Shown here: positions 7,067-13,515 of the stretch, piece after piece
Position numbering within the stretch: the stretch's first letter is position 1
How the letters are laid out: each line of letters begins with the position of its first letter
Origin: a virus
IMG/VR virus record: IMGVR_UViG_3300020477_001008
Span: 1-64,000 of that record
Strand: one strand, 5' to 3'
DNA length: 64,000 nucleotides
Made by a program: the position numbers and the translations under genes
Notes under the pieces: generated by a model
Databases searched by the model: none
Told to the model about the DNA's origin: nothing
The model's input: the letters and a program-made list of their open reading frames with translations, nothing else

Positions 7067-7968
7067 TGAATTGTTTCCATTTCTTCGTTCATTGATTCAT
7101 ATGCTGGTGTAAGACAAACTCTATTAACACCACTTTCTCTTTTAAACCTATCCCAAGCTGAATCAAAAGTTGTACCTAATAGATAAGAGTCGCTAGGTAT
7201 TAAATTAAATTGTGAACAAATAGCTTCTTGTTTTTGTCTATACATTTCTTTTTTATCAAACACACTACTATTTAATGTTACAGCTTTGAACACATCAATT
7301 ATTGCGTGATTAAAATAACCAACACCTTGTAGTTCTCTTTGTATTAGTTCTTCTCTTCTACTAAATCTTATTCCAGCTCTTAATAAGCCAAGTCCATATG
7401 GTTTTGATACACTCCAAAATATTTGTTTTACTTTTTTGTTTACTGGAATTTTATGTGGACCTGTTGTACCTATAAATGCTAAATCAAGATATATGTCTAT
7501 ATCTAAATCACTATTAATTACTTCTTCGTATCTTTCATCAAAACATCCTGTTGCACTAAAAGGATTGCTCATATACAAAGGTACACCATCTATTAAATCT
7601 TCTGGAGTTGTAGCAATATGTTTAGGAGTCTTAACAAATGATGAGTATCTATATTCTCCTTTAAAGATTTGATATTCATCAACCCAATTACACATAGCAT
7701 CTATACTTTCGTGAATACCATTAGTTGGGTATGCCCATTTATATTCGCTAGTATCAATTACAGGACTTAAAAACTTTCTTACTTGTTCAGCACAAACGTT
7801 CCATTTATCCCTTCTTTTTTCAGAAGATGTCCCAGTATTTTCATTGGTGCTTTCAACATAAGAACCATATTGATAAGTTAAAGCTTTCTTAATATCTAAA
7901 TCTACAGGAGAATGGATTGCTTTACTTTTACCAAACGATTCATTAGTTAAGTGAAATGTTGATATCAT
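7051..7968 (-). CDS. PLP-dependent aminotransferase-like protein (divergent)
   Basis: This 305-aa protein has WSVSKPYGLGLLRAG (K189), which resembles the 'SxSKxxGLxGLRxG' pyridoxal-phosphate lysine motif of fold-type I aminotransferases. It is preceded by DLAF (D162), where the cofactor-nitrogen Asp is expected, and by YPTNGIHESI (80-89), like the phosphate-binding turn. At 305 aa it is shorter than the usual 380-400 aa. It is the first gene of the minus-strand operon ending at the desaturase. The substrate is unknown. Confidence 0.6.
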   Translation of the reverse strand: MISTFHLTNESFGKSKAIHSPVDLDIKKALTYQYGSYVESTNENTGTSSEKRRDKWNVCAEQVRKFLSPVIDTSEYKWAYPTNGIHESIDAMCNWVDEYQIFKGEYRYSSFVKTPKHIATTPEDLIDGVPLYMSNPFSATGCFDERYEEVINSDLDIDIYLDLAFIGTTGPHKIPVNKKVKQIFWSVSKPYGLGLLRAGIRFSRREELIQRELQGVGYFNHAIIDVFKAVTLNSSVFDKKEMYRQKQEAICSQFNLIPSDSYLLGTTFDSAWDRFKRESGVNRVCLTPAYESMNEEMETIQWPVF

Positions 7969-8017
7969 ACTATAATTGTAATATAAATTTGCCTAAATGT
8001 CTATGGCTATTTTCTTA

Positions 8018-8045
8018 TTGACTTTTAAAATTTATCTGTTATTAT
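8018..8045 (+). promoter_or_regulatory. Sigma70-like promoter, 16-nt spacer
   Basis: TTGACT (8018-8023), 16 nt, TATTAT (8040-8045), upstream of the plus-strand gene at 8067. It belongs to the same promoter series as those between 10 and 25 kb. Confidence 0.65.
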
Positions 8046-8066
8046 AGTATTAATAATAATGAATTA

Positions 8067-8402
8067 ATGGATTGGTCAAACTTATTACTCGCAGTTGGAT
8101 TGGTCTACGTGGCTTACGAGGCAGGTAGATGGGCTCAAAGAGAAGATTTTAAAAGAGATGCTGAAATTCACGTAATGATAATGAAAGCATTTGAAAAAGC
8201 ACAACAACAGAACCATTATCAAAGTATTGTGGACCATAATGAAGAGATGGAAAAAGCAAAAGAAGATTATGAAAAGGGTAATAAGGAACTGTGGGACGAA
8301 ATTGAACAAGATAGAGCTAAATGGGAAGCAGAAGAATTAGCCAATCAAATTGAAAAAACACTAGAAGACGACGATAAAAAAGATGACGATAGAACCAATT
8401 AA
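8067..8402 (+). CDS. Membrane-anchored coiled-coil protein, 111 aa
   Basis: An N-terminal hydrophobic segment (residues 3-18, WSNLLLAVGLVYVAYEAG) is followed by about 80 residues of Glu/Lys/Gln-rich helix (EKAKEDYEKGNKELWDEIEQ) and an acidic DDDKKDDD tail. It is probably anchored in the inner membrane with a cytoplasmic coiled coil, resembling small spanin- or holin-associated proteins only in outline. It overlaps the next gene by 20 nt. Confidence 0.65.
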   Translation: MDWSNLLLAVGLVYVAYEAGRWAQREDFKRDAEIHVMIMKAFEKAQQQNHYQSIVDHNEEMEKAKEDYEKGNKELWDEIEQDRAKWEAEELANQIEKTLEDDDKKDDDRTN

Positions 8403-8703
8403 AGAGAAACTAGACGAAAAGATTAAACGATTAAACTCATCAAGGGTAGTGAAGAAAGTGACACCTAAGGGCGATTTATCTTGGTATGTGAAATGGATAT
8501 CAGTATTTCTTATACTGTTCGCCACAGTGGCTAGAAGTGTAGGTAGTTTGCCACAATACGATATGTGGTTTGGATTGTTTGGTACATTAGGTTGGGCTTG
8601 GGTTGGATATCTATGGCACGACAGAGCATTATTGGTTTTAAATTCTATTTTGGTTACATTATTAATAATAGGACTTGCAAATTTCTATTTTGGAGTGATA
8701 TAG
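8383..8703 (+). CDS. Integral membrane protein, 106 aa, about three TM segments
   Basis: A basic cytoplasmic head (residues 1-30) is followed by hydrophobic segments near 36-52 (YVKWISVFLILFATVARSV), 60-78 and 83-104. The layout resembles small phage inner-membrane proteins; no family is recognised. It is translated from within the end of the preceding gene. Confidence 0.65.
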   Translation: MTIEPIKEKLDEKIKRLNSSRVVKKVTPKGDLSWYVKWISVFLILFATVARSVGSLPQYDMWFGLFGTLGWAWVGYLWHDRALLVLNSILVTLLIIGLANFYFGVI

Positions 8704-8707
8704 ATCT

Positions 8708-8866
8708 TTGTTTAAGCTATTTTACATCCTATTTCCAGCAATTTCCATAGTAATGATCTTTATTTTCCTATATTTCTATGCTGATGTTATGGCTTTGTAC
8801 TTTAATGATCTTTTTGCTAATTCTAGCAATAATGAGGTATGTATGGTAAGTAATCTTATATGCTAA
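8708..8866 (+). CDS. Micro-gene, 52-aa membrane peptide (TTG start)
   Basis: The frame from TTG at 8708 gives LFKLFYILFPAISIVMIFIF followed by a polar tail. GGAG lies 12 nt before the TTG; an internal ATG at 8753 is the alternative. Its stop overlaps the ATG of the lipoprotein gene (ATGCTAA), which favours its being translated. Confidence 0.45.
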   Translation: MFKLFYILFPAISIVMIFIFLYFYADVMALYFNDLFANSSNNEVCMVSNLIC

Positions 8867-8994
8867 ACAAGAAAATGATAACAATGATCTTTGCATTAAC
8901 ATTGATAATGGGTTGCGTAAAGAACAATATTCCAGAACAATTTCAAGATGATAAAAACCCTAAACCAGTTATGTACGAAAGAACACAAATTTAG
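8860..8994 (+). CDS. Micro-gene, 44-aa lipoprotein
   Basis: MLNKKMITMIFALTLIMGC is a short lipoprotein signal with lipobox LIMGC (Cys19), followed by 25 polar residues ending YERTQI. After lipidation the mature part would be a very short periplasmic peptide, like small phage o-spanins or entericidin-type peptides. It overlaps the preceding 52-aa gene. Confidence 0.65.
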   Translation: MLNKKMITMIFALTLIMGCVKNNIPEQFQDDKNPKPVMYERTQI

Positions 8995-9023
8995 GTCGTA
9001 ATTAACCCTATTTTATCATATAC

Positions 9024-9031
9024 TATAAATA
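9024..9031 (+). promoter_or_regulatory. T4-like late promoter, exact octamer
   Basis: TATAAATA lies exactly 5 nt before the ATG of the cysteine-rich gene. In T4 the octamer spans -13 to -6, so the predicted +1 is the A of that ATG. Confidence 0.6.
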
Positions 9032-9036
9032 ATAAT

Positions 9037-9180
9037 ATGCAACAGGAAGAAAACTTAATCGAATGTGTATGTAATTGCGGTTGCGAACATCATTGCGAAG
9101 AACCTTGTACAGAGTGTTTGAAATGCGATGATTGTGATTGTCAATGTGGATGCCAATGTGGCCCAGAGGAAGACGAATAG
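9037..9180 (+). CDS. Metallothionein-like cysteine-rich protein, 47 aa
   Basis: This 47-aa protein contains 13 cysteines and two adjacent histidines, in CxC, CxxC and CxxxC patterns (CVCNCGCEHHCEEPC, then CTECLKCDDCDCQCGCQC). The ends are acidic. The density and the CxC pattern are those of metallothioneins, which bind clusters of Zn, Cu or Cd through thiolates; the His pair recalls bacterial ones. No homology is claimed. There is no Shine-Dalgarno. The start lies 5 nt after a late-promoter octamer, so the mRNA may be leaderless. It precedes the cold-shock gene. Confidence 0.75.
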   Translation: MQQEENLIECVCNCGCEHHCEEPCTECLKCDDCDCQCGCQCGPEEDE

Positions 9181-9222
9181 TCAATTAATGCACAATAATC
9201 AAACTAAATTAATCGGGAAAAT

Positions 9223-9471
9223 ATGAGTACAGGTAAACTAAAATGGTTTAATGCCAAAAAAGGTTACGGCTTCATTACCACTAGCGAAGGTAAAGACGTT
9301 TTCTTACATATTTCTGACCTACAAGCTTCAGGTATTGAAAGCTTACAAGAAGGCGAAGATTTGTCTTTTGATATGGGTGAGAATAGAGGTAAAGAAAAAG
9401 CTATTAACATAAAACAAGTTGGTGGAGAAGCACCAGCTGAGGCACCAGAACCTACAGAAAAATCAGAATAA
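9223..9471 (+). CDS. cspA: Cold-shock protein (CspA family)
   Basis: This 82-aa protein has KWFNAKKGYGFI with RNP1 KGYGFI at residues 13-18 and RNP2 DVFLHI at 25-30, the single-stranded nucleic-acid-binding core of the cold-shock domain. The domain is complete (about 68 aa) and carries an extra acidic, Ala/Pro-rich tail (EAPAEAPEPTEKSE). Family members melt RNA structure and act as antiterminators. A phage copy probably aids translation or transcription of phage RNA. Confidence 0.95.
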   Translation: MSTGKLKWFNAKKGYGFITTSEGKDVFLHISDLQASGIESLQEGEDLSFDMGENRGKEKAINIKQVGGEAPAEAPEPTEKSE

Positions 9472-9564
9472 CATAACCGATTAATCTTCAGTAACTTAAT
9501 CTGTTAAAAGGCACGTTAAATCCTTGCGGCCTAGCTCTAAATAACTTATGAGCGAGGTAGAGCA

Positions 9565-9870
9565 ATGGCTAAAGCTAAAATCAATTTTAGGTCTTGGAAA
9601 GCAAGAGCACCAAAAATACCAGAATACACTTGTCCATTAATAGACGGTATATTGGACGACTTATCTGCAGACACAAACATAACAGCCAAGCAATACACAA
9701 AAGCAAAAAGAAAGCTGGAACGATTAAGAAAGCAAAATGATCGTTTAAGATCTAGTGGCATTTATTGGTACGAAAAATGCAAAAAGAACTTCAGCAGAAT
9801 AGATGAATCCGTTACAGAAGACGCAAAAAGCATATGGAATACGTTCTTTCCTTGGCTAAAAATAAAATAA
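9565..9870 (+). CDS. Hypothetical protein with a coiled-coil segment, 101 aa
   Basis: It starts MAKAKINFRSWKARAPKIPE; residues about 45-65 (AKQYTKAKRKLERLRKQNDR) form a basic coiled coil, and it ends in aromatic IWNTFFPWLKIK. GCGAGGTAGAGCA before the ATG supplies a Shine-Dalgarno. No family is recognised. Confidence 0.6.
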   Translation: MAKAKINFRSWKARAPKIPEYTCPLIDGILDDLSADTNITAKQYTKAKRKLERLRKQNDRLRSSGIYWYEKCKKNFSRIDESVTEDAKSIWNTFFPWLKIK

Positions 9871-10062
9871 AATAACGGCTTTTTATTCCTGTTCATTGGT
9901 GATAATTACATATACTCGAGTGCGAGAAGTAGCGGTGCTCAGCCACTTAAAAAGGCTACATTTGGTCCGAAAGTAAGCGACGGTAACAGTTTAAAAAGGC
10001 TTATAAAAATCTTTCATTTAGTGACCGTATATAAAAAACAGACTAAAACATAGTTTTTGTCT
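9871..10062 (+). other. 192-nt non-coding stretch ending in a terminator
   Basis: No convincing ORF on either strand. It contains imperfect stems (for example AAGTAGC / GCCACTT around 9932-9953) and leads straight into a strong terminator on the plus strand. It could encode a small RNA or be the 3' untranslated region of the 101-aa gene. Confidence 0.35.
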
Positions 10063-10063
10063 A

Positions 10064-10107
10064 CCCCGCCAGAGCTTGATGCTCTATAAAGTGCGGGGCT
10101 TTTTTTT
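10064..10107 (+). terminator. Strong intrinsic terminator
   Basis: An outer stem CCCCGC / GCGGGG (10064-10069 / 10093-10098) encloses an inner stem AGAGC / GCTCT and is followed by C and nine T residues. It ends plus-strand transcription from the cold-shock region and faces the end of the 67-aa minus-strand gene. Confidence 0.85.
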
Positions 10108-10109
10108 GA

Positions 10110-10313
10110 CTATTTTTTCAGAAGTTGTATTAGATAATCATCTCTAGAAATGTTGCTGTAAACAACATAGCCTCGGGCTCCATTGTAGGGATTTTGCATA
10201 TAGGTTTCATAGGTGTAGTAATGCTTGAACAAGATAAGCTCACCGGTATCTAATCGTTTGGGTAGCAGAGCAAAACGTCTGGTCCATCTGCTGTTCATAT
10301 TGTATAACCACAT
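10110..10313 (-). CDS. Hypothetical protein, 67 aa
   Basis: It contains MNSRWTRRFALLPKRLDTGE and LILFKHYYTYETYM, rich in Arg and Tyr. An alternative start at MNSRW (10298) exists. A TAAATAAT element 9 nt upstream weakly resembles the late-promoter octamer. It is a lone minus-strand gene between plus-strand blocks, with no recognised family. Confidence 0.5.
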   Translation of the reverse strand: MWLYNMNSRWTRRFALLPKRLDTGELILFKHYYTYETYMQNPYNGARGYVVYSNISRDDYLIQLLKK

Positions 10314-10352
10314 TGTAGTATTATTTACTGAAATTGCATAAGATCTTTATGG

Positions 10353-10380
10353 TTGACTTATAGGCAAACTCTGTTATAGT
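10353..10380 (+). promoter_or_regulatory. Sigma70-like promoter, 16-nt spacer
   Basis: TTGACT (10353-10358), 16 nt, TATAGT (10375-10380). Predicted +1 near 10387, 25 nt before the ATG at 10412. Confidence 0.7.
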
Positions 10381-10411
10381 AATGATGTTTAATTAACAAT
10401 AGGAGCAAAAG

Positions 10412-10645
10412 ATGTTTAAATCATTTATAAAACATTGGACAAAGTCGCTCTTATTTGTAGCATCATTATTGATGATAGCTTACGGATCAATACAGTTAGG
10501 CGAATATATCGCAGTAGCGACCGCGAGCGAAAACGCAGATAGAGTGACATTGGCAGTTAGTATGGCGATTATAGTATTAATAGGTACTATAGGTTGGGCA
10601 TACAATGGTGCTAAATTTGATACAGAAATAGCCAAAAGAAAATAA
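10412..10645 (+). CDS. Small membrane protein, 77 aa, two TM segments
   Basis: Hydrophobic segments lie at about residues 12-27 (SLLFVASLLMIAYGSI) and 45-65 (VTLAVSMAIIVLIGTIGWAY), and the tail is polar and basic. TAGGAG precedes the ATG. It is an early gene by promoter type; no family is recognised. Confidence 0.65.
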   Translation: MFKSFIKHWTKSLLFVASLLMIAYGSIQLGEYIAVATASENADRVTLAVSMAIIVLIGTIGWAYNGAKFDTEIAKRK

Positions 10646-10716
10646 ACAAGTGGGGGCGATTGCTGTAATATTCTGTAACAAAACCATTAAATAACTTTAC
10701 CAAAGAGGTAAAGCAT

Positions 10717-10812
10717 ATGGAATTGTTTAAAGGACTAGTAGCATTTTTTATATTAGCAATAGTGATCGCCCTGCTATTGGGTTGGTATCATAGTACACTG
10801 ATTTGGATGTAA
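10717..10812 (+). CDS. Micro-gene, 31-aa membrane peptide
   Basis: MELFKGLVAFFILAIVIALL is nearly all hydrophobic and is followed by LGWYHSTLIWM. GAGGT lies 8 nt before the ATG. It has one transmembrane helix and is probably co-transcribed with the 77-aa membrane protein. Confidence 0.6.
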   Translation: MELFKGLVAFFILAIVIALLLGWYHSTLIWM

Positions 10813-10893
10813 ATGTAAAACGTTCATCTGGTATAACAGACGGAAGTAAGCACTAGCTGAAGGAACGCACTTAACTGTAAAAAGGAGAGTGTT

Positions 10894-11067
10894 ATGAGAG
10901 ACACAAAAGGACTAGAAGCTTACACTGATAAGATCAATAAAGAAAAGAAGGCTAAGGCACTTAATAGAACACTACGTAAGAGTGTTGAAACGGGTGCAAA
11001 TGGCACACAGAACTATGTGGTCAAGAGTGGTAAGAACAAGGGTAAGATAGCTTCTAAAGGACAGTAG
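10894..11067 (+). CDS. Micro-gene, 57-aa basic protein
   Basis: MRDTKGLEAYTDKINKEKKA is followed by a Lys/Arg-rich stretch with TLRKSVETGANGTQNYVVKS and ends in KGQ. A strong AAAAGGAGAG site precedes the ATG. No family is recognised. The 80 nt before it hold no ORF and include GGAAGTAAGC...GAAGGAACGC, possibly a leader structure. Confidence 0.65.
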   Translation: MRDTKGLEAYTDKINKEKKAKALNRTLRKSVETGANGTQNYVVKSGKNKGKIASKGQ

Positions 11068-11563
11068 AACTGAACATAAACAGGCTGGTTAACACACTGA
11101 AATAATGGGTGGTCAAAAGGTTAAGGTACATCTCTCTTCACCCAGAAAAAAGGTCATAAAAGTATATTCTAAGATCATAAAACCTACCGTAAGATATCTA
11201 CAGACCCAAAAAGACCATTTTTCCCACCTTTCCCATCATACCCCAAGGTTCTGATATTGCCCCGCCTTTCAGGCTATGAGCCCATAACTGATAGGGGCCA
11301 AATATTCCCACCTTTCTCTATAATGATCTATATTGGTCAGAGAGCCGATCAGCACTACGTTGCTTTCAGCACTCGTGCTGTCTAGCTTGATGCCTGACCG
11401 TAATATGCTTCCTATGTTGGTTGACTCCGGGTACTCTACAATACCGTCAACCACAACATATAGTCACAGCAGTATCAGAGAGAAAACATTTTTTGAACAC
11501 ATTTCAAACACATTTGATCTAATGGTTACTAGATATAGTGCCGTTGCAGAATGAACACACCCC
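11068..11563. other. About 500 nt with no convincing gene
   Basis: Short frames here (for example 11333-11554 plus) lack a ribosome-binding site and have unphage-like composition. The stretch holds two CCCACCTTTC...CAT-type pyrimidine tracts and an inverted repeat GGTTGAC/GTCAACC at 11421-11453. A 17-nt match to the promoter region at 12.82 kb (GTCAACCACAACATATA, near 11447) is also present. Confidence 0.4.
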
Positions 11564-11607
11564 TCACGACAGCGTTTGACCTGGGATCTAGCGTAGGGCT
11601 CGCTATT
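11564..11607 (+). repeat. 44-nt element, copy 1
   Basis: TCACGAC, 25 variable nt, then GGGCTCGCTATT. The two flanks and the 25-nt interval are the same in copies 2 and 3. It lies directly upstream of the promoter and gene at 11.6-11.9 kb. Confidence 0.7.
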
Positions 11608-11634
11608 AGCTTTCGCTGGCTTGGCAAGAATTGG

Positions 11635-11662
11635 TTGACAAATCTGGATAATGTGTTAATAT
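11635..11662 (+). promoter_or_regulatory. Sigma70-like promoter, 16-nt spacer
   Basis: TTGACA (11635-11640), 16 nt, TAATAT (11657-11662), preceded by GG as in most members of the series. It drives the gene at 11698. Confidence 0.75.
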
Positions 11663-11697
11663 AGTATTAATTAACCAATATAGCCGAGGAGGGCAAT

Positions 11698-11919
11698 ATG
11701 GCAACTAAAGATACATTATACAAATTCCACGCAACAGTAACAATGCCAAGCGGAAAGCAAAGACATTTGTTTACTAACGACACAGTTAGCAGAACAAAAG
11801 TTCTTATTAAAGCTGGTGTTGATATGAGTGGTGTTAATTGGATTGCATTAGACACTCCAATGACTAAAGCTCAGGTGATAGCTTCTGGGGAACCAGCAGT
11901 TACTACTCAAGTAGCTTAA
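11698..11919 (+). CDS. Hypothetical early protein, 73 aa
   Basis: It reads MATKDTLYKFHATVTMPSGK and has a beta-rich look (YKFHATVTM...QRHLFTND), with a VNWIALDTPMT segment. CGAGGAGGG precedes the ATG. It is a single-gene transcription unit lying between 44-nt elements 1 and 2. No family is recognised. Confidence 0.65.
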   Translation: MATKDTLYKFHATVTMPSGKQRHLFTNDTVSRTKVLIKAGVDMSGVNWIALDTPMTKAQVIASGEPAVTTQVA

Positions 11920-11924
11920 CTCGT

Positions 11925-11968
11925 TCACGACGGTTTTGGCGGGCTCTTATCGCAGAGGGCTCGCTATT
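11925..11968 (+). repeat. 44-nt element, copy 2
   Basis: TCACGAC, 25 nt of different sequence, GGGCTCGCTATT. It sits immediately after the stop of the 73-aa gene and before the end of the minus-strand 78-aa gene. Confidence 0.7.
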
Positions 11969-11978
11969 AAAGATCTAA

Positions 11979-12215
11979 TTATTCTGAATAATCCGGAAGA
12001 GGGCCACCATACTTCTTACCTTTGACTGTTTTATGGCCCACAGTCTTTCTTTTACCATCTAGCTTGTGTTCACGATCCGAATCACGTCTACGCAATCCTT
12101 TTGATCTACAGCTTGATAACCAGCTGGCAGGTAGCTCTGAATCAGGCTTACCACTCTTACACACTTTGGTAGGGGCTGGTCCTATATTGTCTGTTATGAT
12201 GTCTGACACTTTCAT
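11979..12215 (-). CDS. Conserved-looking basic phage protein, 78 aa
   Basis: MKVSDIITDNIGPAPTKVC is followed by SELPASWLSSCRSKGLRRRD and a Lys/Gly-rich tail (GHKTVKGKKYGGPLPDYSE). The ELPASWLxSCRxxGxRxRDS pattern looks familiar from marine phage hypothetical proteins, but I cannot name a family. The ATG lies exactly 5 nt after a TATAAATA octamer, with no Shine-Dalgarno. The gene is enclosed by 44-nt elements 2 and 3. Confidence 0.65.
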   Translation of the reverse strand: MKVSDIITDNIGPAPTKVCKSGKPDSELPASWLSSCRSKGLRRRDSDREHKLDGKRKTVGHKTVKGKKYGGPLPDYSE

Positions 12216-12220
12216 ACAAG

Positions 12221-12228
12221 TATTTATA
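12221..12228 (-). promoter_or_regulatory. T4-like late promoter, exact octamer
   Basis: TATAAATA on the minus strand ends 5 nt before the ATG of the 78-aa gene, so the T4-type +1 would be the start codon itself. Confidence 0.6.
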
Positions 12229-12234
12229 AACGGT

Positions 12235-12278
12235 TCACGACAGTAATTAGAGTTGCAAAACCAAAAGGGCTCGCTATT
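12235..12278 (+). repeat. 44-nt element, copy 3
   Basis: TCACGAC, 25 nt, GGGCTCGCTATT, just upstream of the late promoter of the 78-aa minus-strand gene. It is followed by 130 nt of G-rich, structured, non-coding DNA (GGTTTAA / TTAAACC and GGGGCC / GGCCCC stems) up to the end of the 120-aa gene. Confidence 0.7.
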
Positions 12279-12408
12279 GCCTTTAAGGGGTGGGGTGGTT
12301 TAAATGTACTACCTTTGTACTTTTGAACTTAAACCATTGATTCTTGGTGGTTTGGGGCCTGTTTTGTTTGTTTCAGTCTGCGTAGTCCCGGCCCCTGAGA
12401 CGAAGTTT

Positions 12409-12771
12409 CTAGTTTAGATATAATGGTCCAGTCCACTTAACAATGTAGCCTGGCACAAACACATTACCTCTAGGCTGATTGAGTGCTGGTGCATTCCAAC
12501 CTGCCGCTTTAAGGATGTCTCCTCTTTTGAAGTGTTTGAAGTCGTGCTTATTAACGAAGCCCCAAACTGATCTGCTTCCACCTCTATCGTGTCTTATGAT
12601 TTTGATGAACTTCTGTCTTGAAGAATCTTTTACTTCCCAACCATCATCAAACTCTTTAATCATATTCTCGTTTACTTCAGGTATGTCACCGTTTGCTTTG
12701 GTGTTCCATTTACGATAGTCTGCTTTAGCTTGATCTATCATTGTGTCTATTGCTTTGTATATGTCGTCCAT
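12409..12771 (-). CDS. Hypothetical protein, 120 aa
   Basis: It has an N-terminal helix (MDDIYKAIDTMIDQAKADYR) followed by a domain with KFIKIIRHDRGGSRSVWGFV, GDILKAAGWNAPALNQPRGN and a closing YIVKWTGPLYLN. The Gly/Trp-rich beta pattern suggests a small compact fold; no family is named. It has its own minus-strand promoter with the 16-nt spacer and an AGAGAGG site. Confidence 0.65.
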   Translation of the reverse strand: MDDIYKAIDTMIDQAKADYRKWNTKANGDIPEVNENMIKEFDDGWEVKDSSRQKFIKIIRHDRGGSRSVWGFVNKHDFKHFKRGDILKAAGWNAPALNQPRGNVFVPGYIVKWTGPLYLN

Positions 12772-12794
12772 ATTATCCTCTCTGTTATATTATT

Positions 12795-12822
12795 AATATA
12801 CAGCAGATTGCATATTTGTCAA
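12795..12822 (-). promoter_or_regulatory. Sigma70-like promoter (minus strand), 16-nt spacer
   Basis: Minus strand TTGACA (12822-12817), 16 nt, TATATT (12800-12795), for the gene starting at 12771. The upstream GG context matches the plus-strand series. Confidence 0.7.
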
Positions 12823-12894
12823 CCACAACATATATGCCCTAACTATGGACCTCGATACTACATATAGTCTTTTATGTGCGTCAGCATAACACAC

Positions 12895-12923
12895 TTGCGT
12901 TTTTTAGCTTTGCTGGTATACTA
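12895..12923 (+). promoter_or_regulatory. Sigma70-like promoter, 17-nt spacer
   Basis: TTGCGT (12895-12900), 17 nt, TATACT (12918-12923), followed by AAAAAGGAG and ATG at 12943. It has a weaker -35 and is the only one of the series not at 16 nt. Confidence 0.55.
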
Positions 12924-12942
12924 ATAACAAAAAGGAGCAGTT

Positions 12943-13344
12943 ATGATATTATATACAAAACAATTTAGTAATGCAGTTAGACAAGTTATAAAGAAGCATA
13001 GAGCAAAAGTGCATACGAGATACACATTTGGCACGAGTGGGAGTTGCAGTATGTTTACTAGCGAAGGCAAAAGAAAGATTAGCTTTAACTGTATAGGAAC
13101 TAGAAAACAATTTAACTTAATAAGAAAAGATTTAGTTAAGTTGTTTGCAGGAACTTGGCAACAAAACTTTATGAAGTACAAATGGAACACGGACGGTTGG
13201 CACGATAAAAGAATGTTTAGGATAGAGGGAACTTGTTTGTTTGAGGACAAAACAAAGGAAGAGTTTGCAAAAATAATGAAACAAAGAACACACAACATAT
13301 TGTGGGGCAAGTTGGCAGGTGATACTACAGCTTGTGGAAATTAG
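12943..13344 (+). CDS. Hypothetical basic protein, 133 aa
   Basis: It begins MILYTKQFSNAVRQVIKKHR; a central region has YTFGTSGSCSMFTSEGKRKI, and it ends RTHNILWGKLAGDTTACGN. Basic (many Lys/Arg) with several Trp and Phe. The strong AAAAAGGAG site fixes the start. No family is recognised. Confidence 0.65.
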   Translation: MILYTKQFSNAVRQVIKKHRAKVHTRYTFGTSGSCSMFTSEGKRKISFNCIGTRKQFNLIRKDLVKLFAGTWQQNFMKYKWNTDGWHDKRMFRIEGTCLFEDKTKEEFAKIMKQRTHNILWGKLAGDTTACGN

Positions 13345-13348
13345 GGGG

Positions 13349-13376
13349 TTGACAAGTAGCAATACTATGTTAAATT
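13349..13376 (+). promoter_or_regulatory. Sigma70-like promoter placing +1 at an ATG
   Basis: TTGACA (13349-13354), 16 nt, TAAATT (13371-13376). The next ATG (13383) is exactly 7 nt after the -10, so the transcript is predicted to be leaderless. Confidence 0.6.
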
Positions 13377-13382
13377 AATATT

Positions 13383-13505
13383 ATGGTTAGCAAGTTAATA
13401 AAATTAATTACAAGTTATTACGCAAGTTATTATGCAAGTATTATTTTAATATTTGTAATACTAGCAATAATAGGTGCGTTGCTAACAGCTTGTACACTAA
13501 TATAG
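13383..13505 (+). CDS. Micro-gene, 40-aa membrane peptide
   Basis: MVSKLIKLITSYYASYYASI is followed by ILIFVILAIIGALLTACTLI, one hydrophobic helix. It has no Shine-Dalgarno and coincides with the predicted +1. The layout (Lys-rich start, SYYA, long hydrophobic run ending near Cys) is shared with the 38-aa peptide at 23940, so the two are probably paralogues. Confidence 0.55.
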   Translation: MVSKLIKLITSYYASYYASIILIFVILAIIGALLTACTLI

Positions 13506-13515
13506 AGAGGACTAT

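Noticed and set aside
9871-10062. A tRNA gene in the gap before the terminator
   Set aside because: No T-arm GTTCRANNC sequence and no acceptor-stem pairing could be found.
11269-11554. Overlapping 61-aa and 73-aa ORFs
   Set aside because: No ribosome-binding site, composition unlike neighbours, and they overlap each other on opposite strands.
11564-12278. 44-nt elements as integron attC sites or a CRISPR array
   Set aside because: No attC core (GTTRRRY) or inverted-repeat structure; the copies are 300-360 nt apart with whole genes between, unlike CRISPR spacers.
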